Notes: generated from the sequence alone by a model not told the origin. DNA of 64,000 bases from Pseudofabraea citricarpa (GCA_029641185.1 JAPWGK010000015.1:806001-870000), one strand, 5' to 3'; counted from the stretch's first letter, positions 21,112 to 32,296 are shown. Program-made: numbers and translations.

Positions 21112-23845
21112 ATGGCAGACTACAATAGTGACGATGATGAGACGATCGTGCGAGATGAGAGCGATCCGTATGCTCATCTAGGACAGAGACTGGCTAAGAA
21201 GATGCTAGAAAATGTGGTTAAGGACCGCCGGGAATCCAAGCAAGTTATCCTTAATCTGAAGCCTGATTTTGGGGTAAAGGCAACCAACCAAGAGTACGCC
21301 CGGTGGTTCAACCGATGGGTTGTATACCGATCCGTCAGCGATAAGGCGACCAAGTAGGCTATAATACCACGAGCCCCAAAGTACTTTCGAAGGCGGCTGA
21401 CGCTATATAGCCTGGAGCACCCTCCTAGCATGGAGATGCTCGAACGCTTTCTTATCACTGTTACTAATAACGCAAACGCCGCTAAAATCTCGAGGGGTAG
21501 AGAGACTGGAGTGCCATCTCTGAACTGGCTAAAAAGAGGGATCGGCGCGGTTATTGTGGGCTTGAGATTCAGACATTCAAAATGGAAACCGGACGTAAAC
21601 GCACACCTGCGATTCAAAGCCATAATGAGGGTCTTACTCAGGGAAGGAAAGCTAACAAGAGACCCAGTCCGAATCAAACAATGGGTGACGGCTAAGTTGA
21701 CCATCCAACTCGCGAATTCATACTTAGAGCATGCATTGACAACAAAAACCAAGTCGTGGGACGTCGTGATTATGAGACTTCTCTCTTGGGTTCTGCAGAG
21801 TGCCGTAGATGGGCGAGCAGGAGACGTTACCATGACAAAAGGCTACAGGACGCATTTCCTGAGGTGGGAGGATATCGCGGTATATGTGGGAGAGAGCGGG
21901 ACAATCGACAGTGTCGAATTCATGGTGACCTTAAAAAACTCAAAGGATGACAAGTAAGACACTCCCAAGCTACAGCCCCAAAGTACTTTGCAGGAAGAAG
22001 AGAAAAACTCACACATCAACGATGACAGGGACGACCCGGCATCGGACAAAGATAAGCCGCTGCGGCCACTCGAAACTCCAGGGTACAATGCCTGCGACGC
22101 AGTCAATCTTCTTCTGATTCACGGTCTGCGTACAGGTGTGTTCGCTGGAGGTAGCAACCTACACGATGTCCTGGCCAGCGGAAAAGCCAATGACGGCACA
22201 ATTTTGTTTAAGCCAGAAGCCAAATCTCGCCCCGTCATCTGCCAGATCGAGAAATCTGGGAGCAGGCTGCTACTTGACAGACCAGCGACAACCCCCCAAA
22301 TGAATAAGTCTCTTCAAGATGCTGGAGATGCTTACGGGGTCCAGGCATCCCTCACCACACACGATGTAAAGAGAGGTTTCGCGCGAGACTATGTCTACGC
22401 CCCTCCAATGCAAGGTGTGGCTCGCAACGATGTTGCGTACGCAGCTTCCCATTCGTAAGTAGCTGAACGCAAAAGTACTTTCCCAGAGAGAGCAATTGCA
22501 ACCCCCTCACATATACATTAATAATCGGCGGCGCTGATTTTGCCTTTAGACTAAAGAGCATGGGTTCGGGCGTCACCCAATCCTACGTAGGCCAGCAGAT
22601 TGAAGCAGGGTACAATCACCGCTTTGAGAATCAATACGACGACAAACACCAAAAGTATCGACTGGGGTTCGCTGATCAATCGTACAAGGAGGCGAGATTA
22701 ACCACTGATGAGATCAATGCCGAATTGCGCGAGGGAGAGGACCAAAAGGACAAAAAGGCTAGGCAACGTGCTGCTACCCGGATCAAGAAGCGCCGTCGTG
22801 ACGCCTTCTATGAGCAGAAAGGATCAAGTACCAAGAAGAAGAAGTCAGGTGAGTGCACTTGAATCCCCGCTCTTATTGGCGCCGTACCGATGGTTACTAA
22901 GAAAGTACTTTTCCAGAACCTCTTTTGAACAAGTCGATGAACATAAGTCACGTTGTTCACCGAGCCCAGACCAAGGAACAGCCCTTGACAGCAGAAGAAG
23001 ATGGCGACTTGAGCGACGAGGACAGTATGTTTGTGGGTTCTGCTGCTGTACCAACGCAATACACCGAGGGAGCAAAAGACGCCTCGGAATTCTATGATGC
23101 TGATAGCGTTGACATGATGTTTCGGCAGCTCAATGACTCGCCAGATCTGTCTACAAGTGTCCCAAACACCGACACGATGATTGCAAGCATCCTCGGTGAC
23201 GTCGACGAGGCCTCGCCCGAAGTACTTTCAATGATAGAAGACGTCACAACTACTCCTGCTGATCTGTTGCGTCCTGCTGCAGAGTTCATCCACATATTCT
23301 CCAAGATCCAAGCTGTCGGTGAGCATCTGCGGGAGCACCGTGAACATCCGGTTGGAAGTGGCAAGTTCTTTTGGTTCATCAAATGTCCGAACCACGAAAT
23401 TGGGTGTCAGGAGGAGTTGGTTGGCCCCCAAAAAGTGCATAACCATTACATGACCTGCCCCTTTAACAATCCAGCGTACACCCCAGAGCCGCTGCTGTCT
23501 TGTACTTTTGCTGGCTGCTCTGAAACGTTCAAGAAGCAGACTTCATTGAATGCGCATATAGACTCGCATACTTGGACTCCAAGGCAGTGTCCAGACAGCG
23601 CGTCTTGTCAGGTGGAGGAAGTCTTTGCAACGATGTGGCGTTTCCAAACTCATCGACACAAGGCGCATGGCCGATACAATCCAACGAGATGTACTTTCGA
23701 AGGTTGCTCTTATGCGAAGGTGTATGATGATTATTCGTCACTGAAGCTTCATCTCAAAGCCCAGCATGGACTGGTCAAGGCCCAGGATCAGAACAAGTAT
23801 GTATACCCATCAGCTGAGCAAGCAGACGTCGGCTCTGCGGCTTGA
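21112..23845 (+). CDS. tyrosine-recombinase-like protein with C-terminal C2H2 zinc fingers (Crypton-like)
   Basis: Five exons (21112-21353, 21411-21953, 22029-22454, 22550-22848, 22917-23845) join without frame loss to 812 aa. The middle resembles fungal tyrosine recombinases: box-I-like IHGLRTG (R296), HDVKRGFARD (H373, with Lys at the usual first Arg and R377 after it), ASHS (H403) and GVTQSYVG (candidate nucleophile Y416). A basic KKRRRDAFYEQKG region follows. The C-terminus has a C2HC-like cluster (~660-684) and three fingers (~699-721, 728-754, 762-787), such as CTFAGCSETFKKQTSLNAHIDSH. Every intron contains AAAGTACTTT. Could be a mobile-element enzyme or a domesticated DNA-binding derivative. 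Gene structure is firmer than the function. Confidence 0.65.
21378..22911 (+). promoter_or_regulatory. AAAGTACTTT palindromes, one in each of the four introns
   Basis: Perfect 10-bp palindromes at 21378-21387, 21980-21989, 22472-22481 and 22902-22911. Introns 1 and 2 share the longer AGCCCCAAAGTACTTT; in intron 4 the site lies 5 bases before the exon and supplies part of the acceptor tract. Weaker forms lie in exon 5 (GAAGTACTTT at 23219, GTACTTTCGAAGG at 23691). Role unknown: protein-binding sites or traces of related introns. Confidence 0.7.
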
Positions 23846-23866
23846 AGTGGGAAGGTGTCTAATGGG

Positions 23867-23989
23867 AAAGTACTTTGGCGGAGAGGCCTATGTCAGTGGT
23901 TGTCGTGGAGCATGTGTTTGCAAAGTACTTTGGCGGAAAGGCGTATGTCAATGGTGTTTGTCGTGGAGCATGTGCTTGCAAAGTACTTT
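23867..23989 (+). repeat. downstream 55-58-bp tandem repeat carrying AAAGTACTTT
   Basis: Begins 22 bp after the recombinase stop codon. Perfect AAAGTACTTT at 23867, 23922 and 23980; the two intervening units (55 and 58 bp) share GGCGGARAGGC, TGTCGTGGAGCATGTG and a TTGC end. The spacing matches the 55-bp array upstream of the gene. Confidence 0.93.
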
Positions 23990-24429
23990 CCAAGCTCACA
24001 ACGTGTGTATTTTTATTGCAAGTTCTATTGCTGAGGAGGATTTATCAGCTGACACGATCTATGGGAGACGTTCAGTCAGGGAGGTTCATTATTTCCATAT
24101 TGGTCTTAGCTTAGCCAGCATGTGACCTAGCCCTAGCGGCACAACTAGCCTCGATTTAGCGAGCACTGCTATTTCAGAAATTCCAATTCCACATTCCATT
24201 TTAACCATCCAAAACCATCCACACATTTTCGACAGGTATGTTCATTTCACCATAGGTTGATCATCTATCGCAATACCAATACCCATTGGAGTCCTTTTCT
24301 TCTCTGAATGACAGTGTCGATTCCTCCAAAGTGCAAAGGCAGTCTTTGCCACTTCTACCCTCCACACAACACCATACATCCACAAGTCATTGCTAACGTT
24401 GCCTCAACATCAGCCCAAAGTTATCGACG
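23990..24429. other. RPL41 promoter and probable 5'UTR intron
   Basis: A likely leader intron runs 24236-24413: donor GTATGT, branch GCTAACG, acceptor CATCAG, 16 bp before the RPL41 ATG. This is inferred from splice signals alone. Confidence 0.5.
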
Positions 24430-24603
24430 ATGCGCGCAAAATGGCGGAAGAAAAGAGTCCGCCGCCTCAAACGCAAGCGCCGCAAGACTCGTGCCAGATC
24501 GTAAGTCAAACTCGTTCATAAGATCATTGTTGGTGCAATTGGCGCGCCAACAATGCGTGTTTCGACTCCAGGGAATATCTCGCTAACAACTTGCAGTAAG
24601 TAA
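24430..24603 (+). CDS. RPL41: 60S ribosomal protein L41 (eL41), 25 aa
   Basis: Exon 1 (24430-24500) encodes MRAKWRKKRVRRLKRKRRKT then RAR plus two bases of Ser; exon 2 (24597-24603) supplies the rest of Ser, Lys and the stop, giving the complete 25-residue eL41 ending RARSK. The intron (24501-24596) has a GTAAGT donor, GCTAAC branch and TTGCAG acceptor. eL41 is an Arg/Lys helix of the large ribosomal subunit at the subunit interface. The protein is too short for ordinary ORF searches and the final exon is 7 nt, so automated annotation is likely to miss it. Confidence 0.96.
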
Positions 24604-25406
24604 ACAACTCGCCCCAACTCGATCTCGATCACTATTACCTCACGAGCGCACATCATGACAACATAAACTCCAATTCTATGCCATCTCACGCACCGACGTC
24701 TACGCCTCTTTCAGCATTCAGATCACACGCACAATTTGGGATTACCAACTAGTACAATGGCCGCTGAGTGTTCGGGGATAGAAGAGCTTGGTGACGCATA
24801 GTCTTCGGCCTTTGGTGGAGCGTATTGGGTGGAAGCAGGATCGGTCATTCTCACTATCGATTTGTGAATTGAGTGTTTGCCAATAAGGGAGTGGTGGATG
24901 GATGTTGCCTCAGATACTGAACTCCACTGACTTCAATACCGAATGAAAAGAAGCTCTGCTTCCATGAAAACCATACTTCTATCACTGCCATTCTGTGACT
25001 TTGATACCCCGCATGCACATCCACTCGTCTAAATATGTAGCCGCACATTTGACATTAAGCCAGACTAATGATGTTCTGCCTATACTATTCATACCTCTCT
25101 GGAGAAACCCAGGTTCTAATCTCGTCCTGTGTTTTCTTCTTTTTTCATTCAGTGCTCATGGCTGTGTATTATCAGGAACCTCATTCTCGGGGCGGGGGAG
25201 CTGGGTTGGCACAGCTGGTTTACAAGATACAATAGCCCAATTCGCGTATTTAACCGCTCTTCGGCTGCGGAGCCTTCGTTCTTCTCCAGCCACCCAGATA
25301 ATCAATACCACACACAGCATATATCTCACTACTTACACCGCCCAACCCAAAATCTTTCTGCCCGGGCCCTCAAAATTTCTGCTCACAAAATCCCAATTAC
25401 TTTTAA
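24604..25406. other. intergenic region
   Basis: RPL41 3'UTR and RPA49 promoter; no other gene seen. Confidence 0.4.
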
Positions 25407-26895
25407 ATGGCTCCCCACGCAGTAGAGATGGCAGACAGAACAAAGAAACGGAAGAGAAATGCAGATGATCCAGCAAATTCTGCAAAGAAAGCTGCCATCG
25501 CGGGTTCTAATGACATCAAAATCTCCCTTCACGACGCCGACAAATGGGCACCCATCATAGGTACGTTCGTTAACCACTTTCATGTCAATAAATCTGGCTA
25601 ACATACTATAGCATCTACACCGGGTGTTGATATGCCCGTTTCACTCGCTCTGAAACCATACACCAAATCCCGGAGGAATGCGCCCCAGAGGGCTGGACGC
25701 AGCGGCGCAATTGCGACAACCGAACTGTTGTTGCACTCATCAGCACATCCGACACTAGATTACACAGCACGCGAAGAAGAGGCTGGAGGAACCGATGCCC
25801 TTTTGAAGCATTATATTGGTGTGTACAACCCAGAAAATGGTAATTTGGAAGTTGTGGAAGCACGGAAGATGGTTGTGAGGGGAAGCGTGCGGGCGCAACA
25901 ACTTCCTACGGAAGGCGAAGTATCGACGGTATGTGCAGGACTCCATTCCAATCTGCTACATAGCTGACACAAATATACAGAATATGCGAGAGCTTCGAAA
26001 TACACTCGGCCAGACATTCGGTACCAAAAAGGCTCGGAAAGCCATTGCTTCAGTTACAGAGAACGCAATTGCACCTGCAAAAGCTGCCAGGATACTTGCT
26101 AACGATGGGAAAGCTCCGAAATTGGATCCCGGAGCCATGGCTGTGCTTGAGTCTATGAAGGAAAAGGCTACGAACATGTCTACACAGGCTGAGTTAGCAG
26201 CAGCAGCTGACGCGGCCAAGCCACGGCCAAAAGCCAATCTTGATGCTATTGATATCAAAGATGTCTACACAACACAAAGTCTTATCGGCGATGAGATCTT
26301 CCATTTGGTACCTGTCAGGGATTGGCAACAAGCCGCACAAGCTAAGAAGGAGATTAAAAATCTGTCTTCGCGATATGTCGCAGCTCGCATTCAAAGATTG
26401 GCGGCACCTGTTGTGGCACATCATCAAGATACTGTAAAGCTACGAATGCTCCGCTACATGCTGTATCTCTTGGATTTCTACGGCTGTGCCAAGCAAGATA
26501 GGAGTTCAAGAAAACTGCCAAAAAGGAATGACTTGGTCAAGGCGATGGGAGATGCACCGGAACCTGTCCAGGAGAGTATAAGACGCAAATTCTCTTCCAA
26601 TGGTGTCATTTCAAAGTTTCAATCTGATCTTTTGATCACCCACTTATGTGCGCTGGCTTGTCTGATCGACAACTTCGAGGTGGATATGTTTCCATTGAAA
26701 GAGGATCTAAAGCTCGAGAGTAAAGAGATCGCTCAATACTTCCATGAGATTGGAGCTAAGATTGTTGCATGTGGTGAACAACAAAGAAAAGCATTGGGCT
26801 TGGACAAAGCTGCTGCTGCACAACGAAAATTCGCAAAGCTGAAGTTGCCTTTGGACTTTCCCCGCGTCAGTTTTGCAAGAGGCAGACCAAGGTAG
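25407..26895 (+). CDS. RPA49: DNA-directed RNA polymerase I subunit A49
   Basis: Three exons, 25407-25560, 25612-25928 and 25981-26895, encode 461 aa; the ATG at 25428 (MADRTKKRKRN) is an alternative start seven codons in. A basic N-terminus (KKRKRN) is followed by the dimerisation domain that pairs with A34.5 (SLALKPYTK, LLLHSSAHPTLDYTAREE, HYIGVYNPENGNLEVVEARKM), a linker, and the tandem winged-helix domain (IPVRDW-like VPVRDWQQAAQ, SRYVAARIQRLA, LRYMLYLLDFY, LITHLCALACLIDNFEVD). It supports Pol I elongation and initiation in the nucleolus. Sequence match is clear along the whole length. Confidence 0.93.
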
Positions 26896-27221
26896 TTTCA
26901 CTAGACTTATTATGGAAGAGAATGCAAGTCAATAGGTTGAAGCCGTTCACCGTACATCTACCATCTACCTATATACCCATCTGCCTCATTTTCTGTCTCT
27001 GTGCACACATATCCTCCCATGGCAACCAAGAACGAACAAAAAGTACTCAAACATAGCAACCCTCTTCGGTCGCTAAAGCCCAAATCAGCCAAGGTCAGTC
27101 AACATTTTCCTTGCAGCCCCTCACTTCGCCTCGCTTCACTCATCGGGCACGGCAGCAACAAAAACATTATTTGGCAAATAATTCACCTTCTCAAAAAAAT
27201 AAAAATGAGAATAAAAGCTTG
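26896..27221. other. convergent 3' region
   Basis: RPA49 3' end to the tRNA gene terminator. No gene seen. Confidence 0.4.
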
Positions 27222-27230
27222 AAAAAAAAA
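27222..27230 (-). terminator. RNA polymerase III terminator (T9)
   Basis: Nine A on the plus strand, i.e. T9 on the tRNA strand, 16 bp past the tRNA 3' end. Confidence 0.85.
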
Positions 27231-27246
27231 CGAATAGTCTCATTGC

Positions 27247-27327
27247 TGCTGCTTCCGGGAATCGAACCCGAGCCTAACGCAGTCATAGAATGGGAAGCGT
27301 TAATTCTACCACTGAACTAAAGCAGCA
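27247..27327 (-). tRNA. tRNA-Gly(CCC) with a 9-nt intron
   Basis: The reverse strand folds as a cloverleaf: acceptor GCTGCTT/AAGCAGC with discriminator A; D arm GTTCAGTGGTAGAAT (the A box); anticodon stem AACGC/GCGTT; T arm TCGGG-TTCGATT-CCCGG (the B box). The anticodon stem encloses 16 nt instead of 7, read as loop TTCCCA, a 9-nt intron TTCTATGAC, then T38, giving anticodon CCC. The intron lies after position 37, as expected for nuclear tRNA introns. Length 81 nt, 72 plus intron. CCA is not encoded. Confidence 0.88.
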
Positions 27328-27977
27328 AATTCACCAGAGTGAAGAATACATGTCATTAACGAGATGCATTGTATTTAGTACTATATCTCATTGCATTCAG
27401 TATCTTGTACGGATTGCAAAATAATTTCTAGGACAGATATAGTATATTATTAGACCACTTTTAAGGTTATAGCACCGGAACCTCAATATATCAAAATGGT
27501 ATCATGAACGCTTTATACTTTTTTTCTTTCTTTCTTTTTTTCTTTTACTTTATCACACCTTCCTTTGTTATATTCTCTTTTGTTTATCTTAATTTGTAAA
27601 AGTAAGCAAGCTATTATAGTTTATTCTTCTAAGTACGAGGCATATAAAATGCCTTGGTAAGAAGAGGATGCTCCTCTCTTTGGAGAATATTCTCATATCA
27701 GACTTTAGTATATGTGTGCTTTGTTACAGGTCAAGAATGTCACATAATACACAATGCGCAACTACACGTGACGTATCACATGATGTATAGGAAAGTTAGC
27801 AGCTAAAACTATTTCTTGCATATTAGTAAAGTTCAAAAAGAATTCAATTTAACAAGCACTCTATCAACTAGTTTTGGATTGGAACATTATTCCAGAATAA
27901 CCATATTCTTTTGTATTCTTTTGTATATTTTTCTTGCCTTTTCAACCAACCAAAAGACTTGTTTGTATCATATCCCC
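27328..27977. other. AT-rich intergenic region
   Basis: 650 bp, strongly AT-rich with TTTCTTTCTTT runs near 27530; it includes the 3' end of the Zn2Cys6 gene. No gene seen. Confidence 0.4.
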
Positions 27978-30233
27978 CTATACCATTAAGAAGCGCCAAT
28001 CATTCTCAATCATAGTATCCACCCAGAACGTCCTTGGATCCACATCACTTCGCAACCAGGTGTCTTTAATCAACTGTTCCACATATTCCAGGCTTTTATA
28101 GGGCAAGATGTTTCTTATTGCAGCAACGCGTTGTAAAACTGTCTCCCGGGCCTGCTGGACGCTTGTTGCTTGAACTTCAAATGCAAGCTCTGTAGCCGAC
28201 TCTCTATTGCTCTCACTATATATACTATCAGTATGGATTTCCTCATTATCCACTCCAGTGAAAATGAGATCTGATGCCTGGACCGAAAGAGAATCAGGAG
28301 AAATATCCAAATTCTGAAACCGCAAAGCTTCGTCGCTACAAGCAAGCAATGGTGACAAAGTGCTATAATTGATCTCAGAGACGGCGATTAAAGAAAGATC
28401 CGTAGGTTCCGGCCGAGGAAGTGCATTATACGCAGTTGTCTTTTGTGGCATCCTCAGCTCTCCTGCAATGATTACCAGGATGAGTTGTTCAACACTTCTC
28501 GTGCCCGAAACGGCCGAGTTCGATTCCAACATTTTTAAAATATGCATAGCTAAGGAAAGCATCCAAGCTTCTTTACTTGTGCCTTGACCTGACTGGTTAC
28601 CATTGCCCAATCTTTTTGTGAGCAGATCCGGACAGACTCGATAAACGAGCAAGAGAGCCGATAGGCGATACGCTTCGCCCATGTTAATCAAATCTTCAAC
28701 TGGAGTATCGGGATCACCAGGCTCTATGATGTTATATTTGGATGGGTGGCCAAGTGACAGGATTTCCTCTTCGAGAATCTGCGCGTCTTCGAAAGTCTTG
28801 TACTCCCGCACCAAGTTCTCAATCGTTGTAAATGAATGCTGTAATGACCGAGTACGCTGAGTATAGGCGAGGGCTCCAACCTTGCCCAGAAGAAGGTGTG
28901 CATGTGGAGCAACACCTGTTAATGGATGTGGAACTCTTTTCTCGTTCTCCCTTGAGTTTTCAGTTGCTAGTAGAGGTGGGTCTTTCAGAAGCTCATTTTC
29001 TGTGCTCGTAATAAAACATAGGCCCATCCACCAGTAAGTAAGAGTTTCTGAATAGAAGTCCCATAAGCTCGTCTGTAGATAGGTCATTTCGCTGAAGATA
29101 AGCACTGCCGCATTATAGTGTAAGAGTCCCGTGTCATTCGATCCGTCCCAGCTTGTTGTTAATCCGTACATGACGATCGCCAGCAGAAGCTCCACCTGCT
29201 TGTTCCGTCTCCCACTATGCGCAGAAGCAATTTCGCGTTCTAGCCGATGTAAGATTTCTGATTGTGCTTCACGAAGAATGAGGTTGCTACTTCTAGAAGT
29301 ATTACTCCCCAGAAGATACATGGTTGTCAAGTATCTTGAGAGTGTCGAGTATAGAAGAGAGTCTTTGACACGCGATAGTGTGTTGGCTCTGAATGGGTTC
29401 AAATCCGAATCGTAAGTACATAAAACTTTGCAGAGCTTTCGAGAAAAATAGTCCATGAGAAGGATTGGTTGATTAATGATCACATGGTATGGGTATCTGT
29501 CGTTGTTCGTAATAGCCACACGAATGTCAAATTCTAACACTATATCATTTTGAGAATTTTTCTCTGCAAGTTCTCTTGACGGAGCTTGCTGTTGGTTTAC
29601 ACTGCCGCAATTTCTGTCCACTGCTCCTACAGATTCTTGAAGAGGAAAAGGCGAAGAATAACGTAACCGCCGATAATCTGGGCTCCATTTTATTTGCGAT
29701 TTTGCAACAGAGATAACAGGAAAAGCCGTTGAAACCTCTTGGATGGCCGGTCCCGGCGATCCGGTTTCTTGCTGACGGTTACTCTCTTCGACGTTGGACT
29801 CAGGTAGTCGCTCCTGCTTCTCGGAGGCTTGGTGTAACTTCTCGTACTTGGATGACCATTTCAGTTTCTGTACAAATCCAGGGCAAGCAAGACCCTTTCC
29901 AACACATTGATTGCACTATGTTATCTGTAAGCTCACGATGGGGCGGTCTCTGGCCTTTTCTACTGACAGCTGGTTTTGTCTCGTCACATTTCACCTGAGA
30001 ATGCAAGCTTTAGAAAACGGTTTGTTCATGAGCTGTGGGCTGCAACTCACCTTGCGCTTTTTACATGACATGCAGCCTGTTCGGGATTTCTTCCGCTTAT
30101 TAGCCACATCCACCGAGCTATACGTTCTCATGATCGGATCTGGAACAGCGTAATGAAGGGGAACATAGCATCTGAGGTTCTCGAGCAGTGGAGAAGGTAC
30201 TGATGGGATAGTAGCAGTGAGATCATTGGGCAT
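27978..30233 (-). CDS. Zn(II)2Cys6 transcription factor, probable regulator of the adjacent amine cluster
   Basis: Exons 30233-30051, 29994-29968 (27 nt) and 29915-27978 encode 715 aa. The binuclear cluster is canonical, CX2CX6CX6CX2CX6C: CMSC, KVKC, KPAC, NQC, GLAC, and is assembled across both introns, so the mini-exon is needed for DNA binding. A basic NKRKKSRTG precedes it and a linker ending KWSSKYEKL follows. The remainder is a fungal_trans_2-like regulatory region (MDYFSRKLCKVL, LILREAQSEILHRLE, YWWMGLCFI). It lies at one end of a six-gene cluster, next to the Rieske gene. Two CGG-N8-CCG sites at 32.9-33.0 kb are candidate targets. Effector unknown. Confidence 0.9.
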
Positions 30234-30495
30234 GGCTCATGCTAGAGATAAAAGATAAGGAGTGGATACATCTCTTAAGATGCTTAGCGGCGTTGATATG
30301 CGGGGTTCTCTCGGCCAAGCCGCATTGCCGACAATTTGATGGACCGGGCCAGCTTAAAACAAAGATTCGGCGAATAATGAGTGTTGGATTAGCTATATGA
30401 TGAAGGACTCAATTCACTAAACCAAAACACCTTTTTAAAACTCCATCCAGCTATACTAAGCAGTAGTTCTGACCACATTTTTCAAGTCGCTTAAC
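30234..30495. promoter_or_regulatory. Zn2Cys6 gene promoter region
   Basis: 262 bp upstream of the regulator, also the 3' flank of the Rieske gene. Near 30285-30350 there are several CGG/CCG triplets, including CGG-N5-CCG in CTCGGCCAAGCCGC. Possible autoregulation is inference only. Confidence 0.3.
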
Positions 30496-31845
30496 TTACC
30501 AACTCAAGCCCACAGCAGAGTGGTCCGAACACAAGTCTCTACAGAACAATTCTTCCTCTTCAATGGCCGTGTTCGCTGGTGATCTCTTTGCAGGTGTAAT
30601 TTCATACCCCAGCATCTTCTCTTGTTCTCTGTGTTTTACCAAAGTTCTCTTCACGAGTGATTTAAAATGAATGACGCCCTTCTCGTTATGAGGATGTAGA
30701 GGCCCAGCGACATAGCCACCAGCGTTCAAGTTCTTTTGGGCATTGGTGCAGAGAAACTTGTCCTCAGCCTCTACCTGCTTGAAGAAGGCATCAATGGAAA
30801 TAAAATCCTCATCGCTTGCGTTCTTGTTACGATATACTTCGTATTGCATGGATACCCGGGTCTCAGAAACGGGCACAACCCGCATGAGATAAAAATAATT
30901 ATCTCTAGAACGAATGGTCAGCAACAATATACTAATATGTCAGAGTTGGTCTCACGTCATTGTGACCGATGCATTTGGAAACATGAAAGTGGGAGCGACA
31001 TTCCCACTGGCATCCTCTGGGTTTCCTTTGCTTTCAGCATAATGTTCAATGTAGCCTTTTGTTGTCCGGACATCATAACTATTGAGATTTGTCGTTTGCA
31101 AGATCCCTGGATGGGCCACGGAGCAGTGATAGCACTAATATTTGGAATCAAATGCATACTCTGATATTTTAGATTGGATTTCTTACCTCATTGTAATTGT
31201 CAATGAGAGTCTTCCAGTTGTACTCGCCATCCATGTCCCATGAATGATCGTATGAATAATCACTCATGTTGAAATCTCCAAGCCGAGCTTGTTCGTCGAC
31301 CTTTTCAAAGTGTTCCTGCCACGGGACTGTTGGAGTTTCAGCTGCATCTAGATTGACCCAGACGAATCCTCGCTTGTCAACCTTCAGATGTACACTAAAG
31401 AGTGAATTTTGAGATTTGTCGAATCCCTCGATAGCATCAAACTTAGGAGCCTTTGCAAGTTTTCCATTTAGAGAATAAGACCATCCTATTATACGTCAGC
31501 TGATGGTTTGACAGAACTGCAATCAAATTGAAAGGACTTACCATGATACTTGCAAGCCAAAATACGGGCTGTACCTTCAGACTTTTGAACCACCGGAAAG
31601 GCTCGATGTCTGCAGGCGTTGAGAAATGCTTCAAGCTTTCCTTCTCTCGTTCGAATAATAAAAAAAGGGAAACCAGCAATTGTGAAGCTAGAGAAATCTC
31701 CAGTTGCTTGCATCCGAGACTCATGAGTTATCAACAGCCATTGCTTGGAGAATATTGCTCTTCTCTCAAGCTCATAGATTCCTTTGGTAGAATACCACGA
31801 CGCTGGTAAAGTTGTTTCGTTATCTTGTTGTGGCCTGTCACCCAT
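30496..31845 (-). CDS. Rieske non-heme iron oxygenase alpha subunit, choline-monooxygenase-like
   Basis: Exons 31845-31542, 31485-31187, 31134-30956 and 30904-30496 give 396 aa; an in-frame ATG at 31878 would add 11 residues. The Rieske [2Fe-2S] ligands are C78-X-H80 (NACRHRAF) and C98-X2-H101 (ACKYHGWSYSLNGKL). The catalytic domain has NYNECYHCSVAHP, with H204 and H209 as mononuclear iron ligands, and a C-terminal EVYRNKNASDEDF region. These enzymes hydroxylate or demethylate substrates with O2 and electrons from a separate reductase, which is not encoded here. The choline/betaine-type signature NYxECYHC fits amine substrates and the neighbouring amine oxidase and permease. Substrate unproven. 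Confidence 0.9.
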
Positions 31846-32296
31846 TGTTGCTGGACATATAAAATCAGAATGGAACAAGGGTTCAAAATTCCTCGAAAAT
31901 GTGCTGATATGTATCCCAAATCATGATAAAGGAGCTTACTGCAACTTGATGTTCATATCGATTATCCGGCTCACCTGCACACACTCCCTGGTAGCGAGCT
32001 CGCTTATTCGTAGAAGGACATTGTTCCACTATTAAACAGACTAAGCTAGATTAGGATGAAAAGTGCGATTGGCTTCCTGCTCTCTCAGAGGATCCACATC
32101 AAAGAGTCTCCGGGCTCGAGTGAGTAGTTAAAGAACATAACAAGATGGCGGAAGTCAAATAAAAAAAACTGCCGAAGTTGGATAGCGAACTATTGAGATA
32201 ATCAAACTTCAAGGCGTAGGAGATAAAATGAGAAAAGCTCTGTATTTATTCTAAATCGACGAATCAGTATTTACAGGGTTCAATGCTCCGTCCTCT
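31846..32296. other. Rieske gene promoter region
   Basis: 450 bp between the cupin 3' end and the Rieske start; an ATG-free leader, no gene. Confidence 0.4.

Noticed and set aside
21954..21993. 40-nt intron ending GTACTTTGCAG in the recombinase-like gene
   Set aside because: It breaks the frame; the 75-nt intron ending GATGACAG keeps it and has an ATCAAC branch site.
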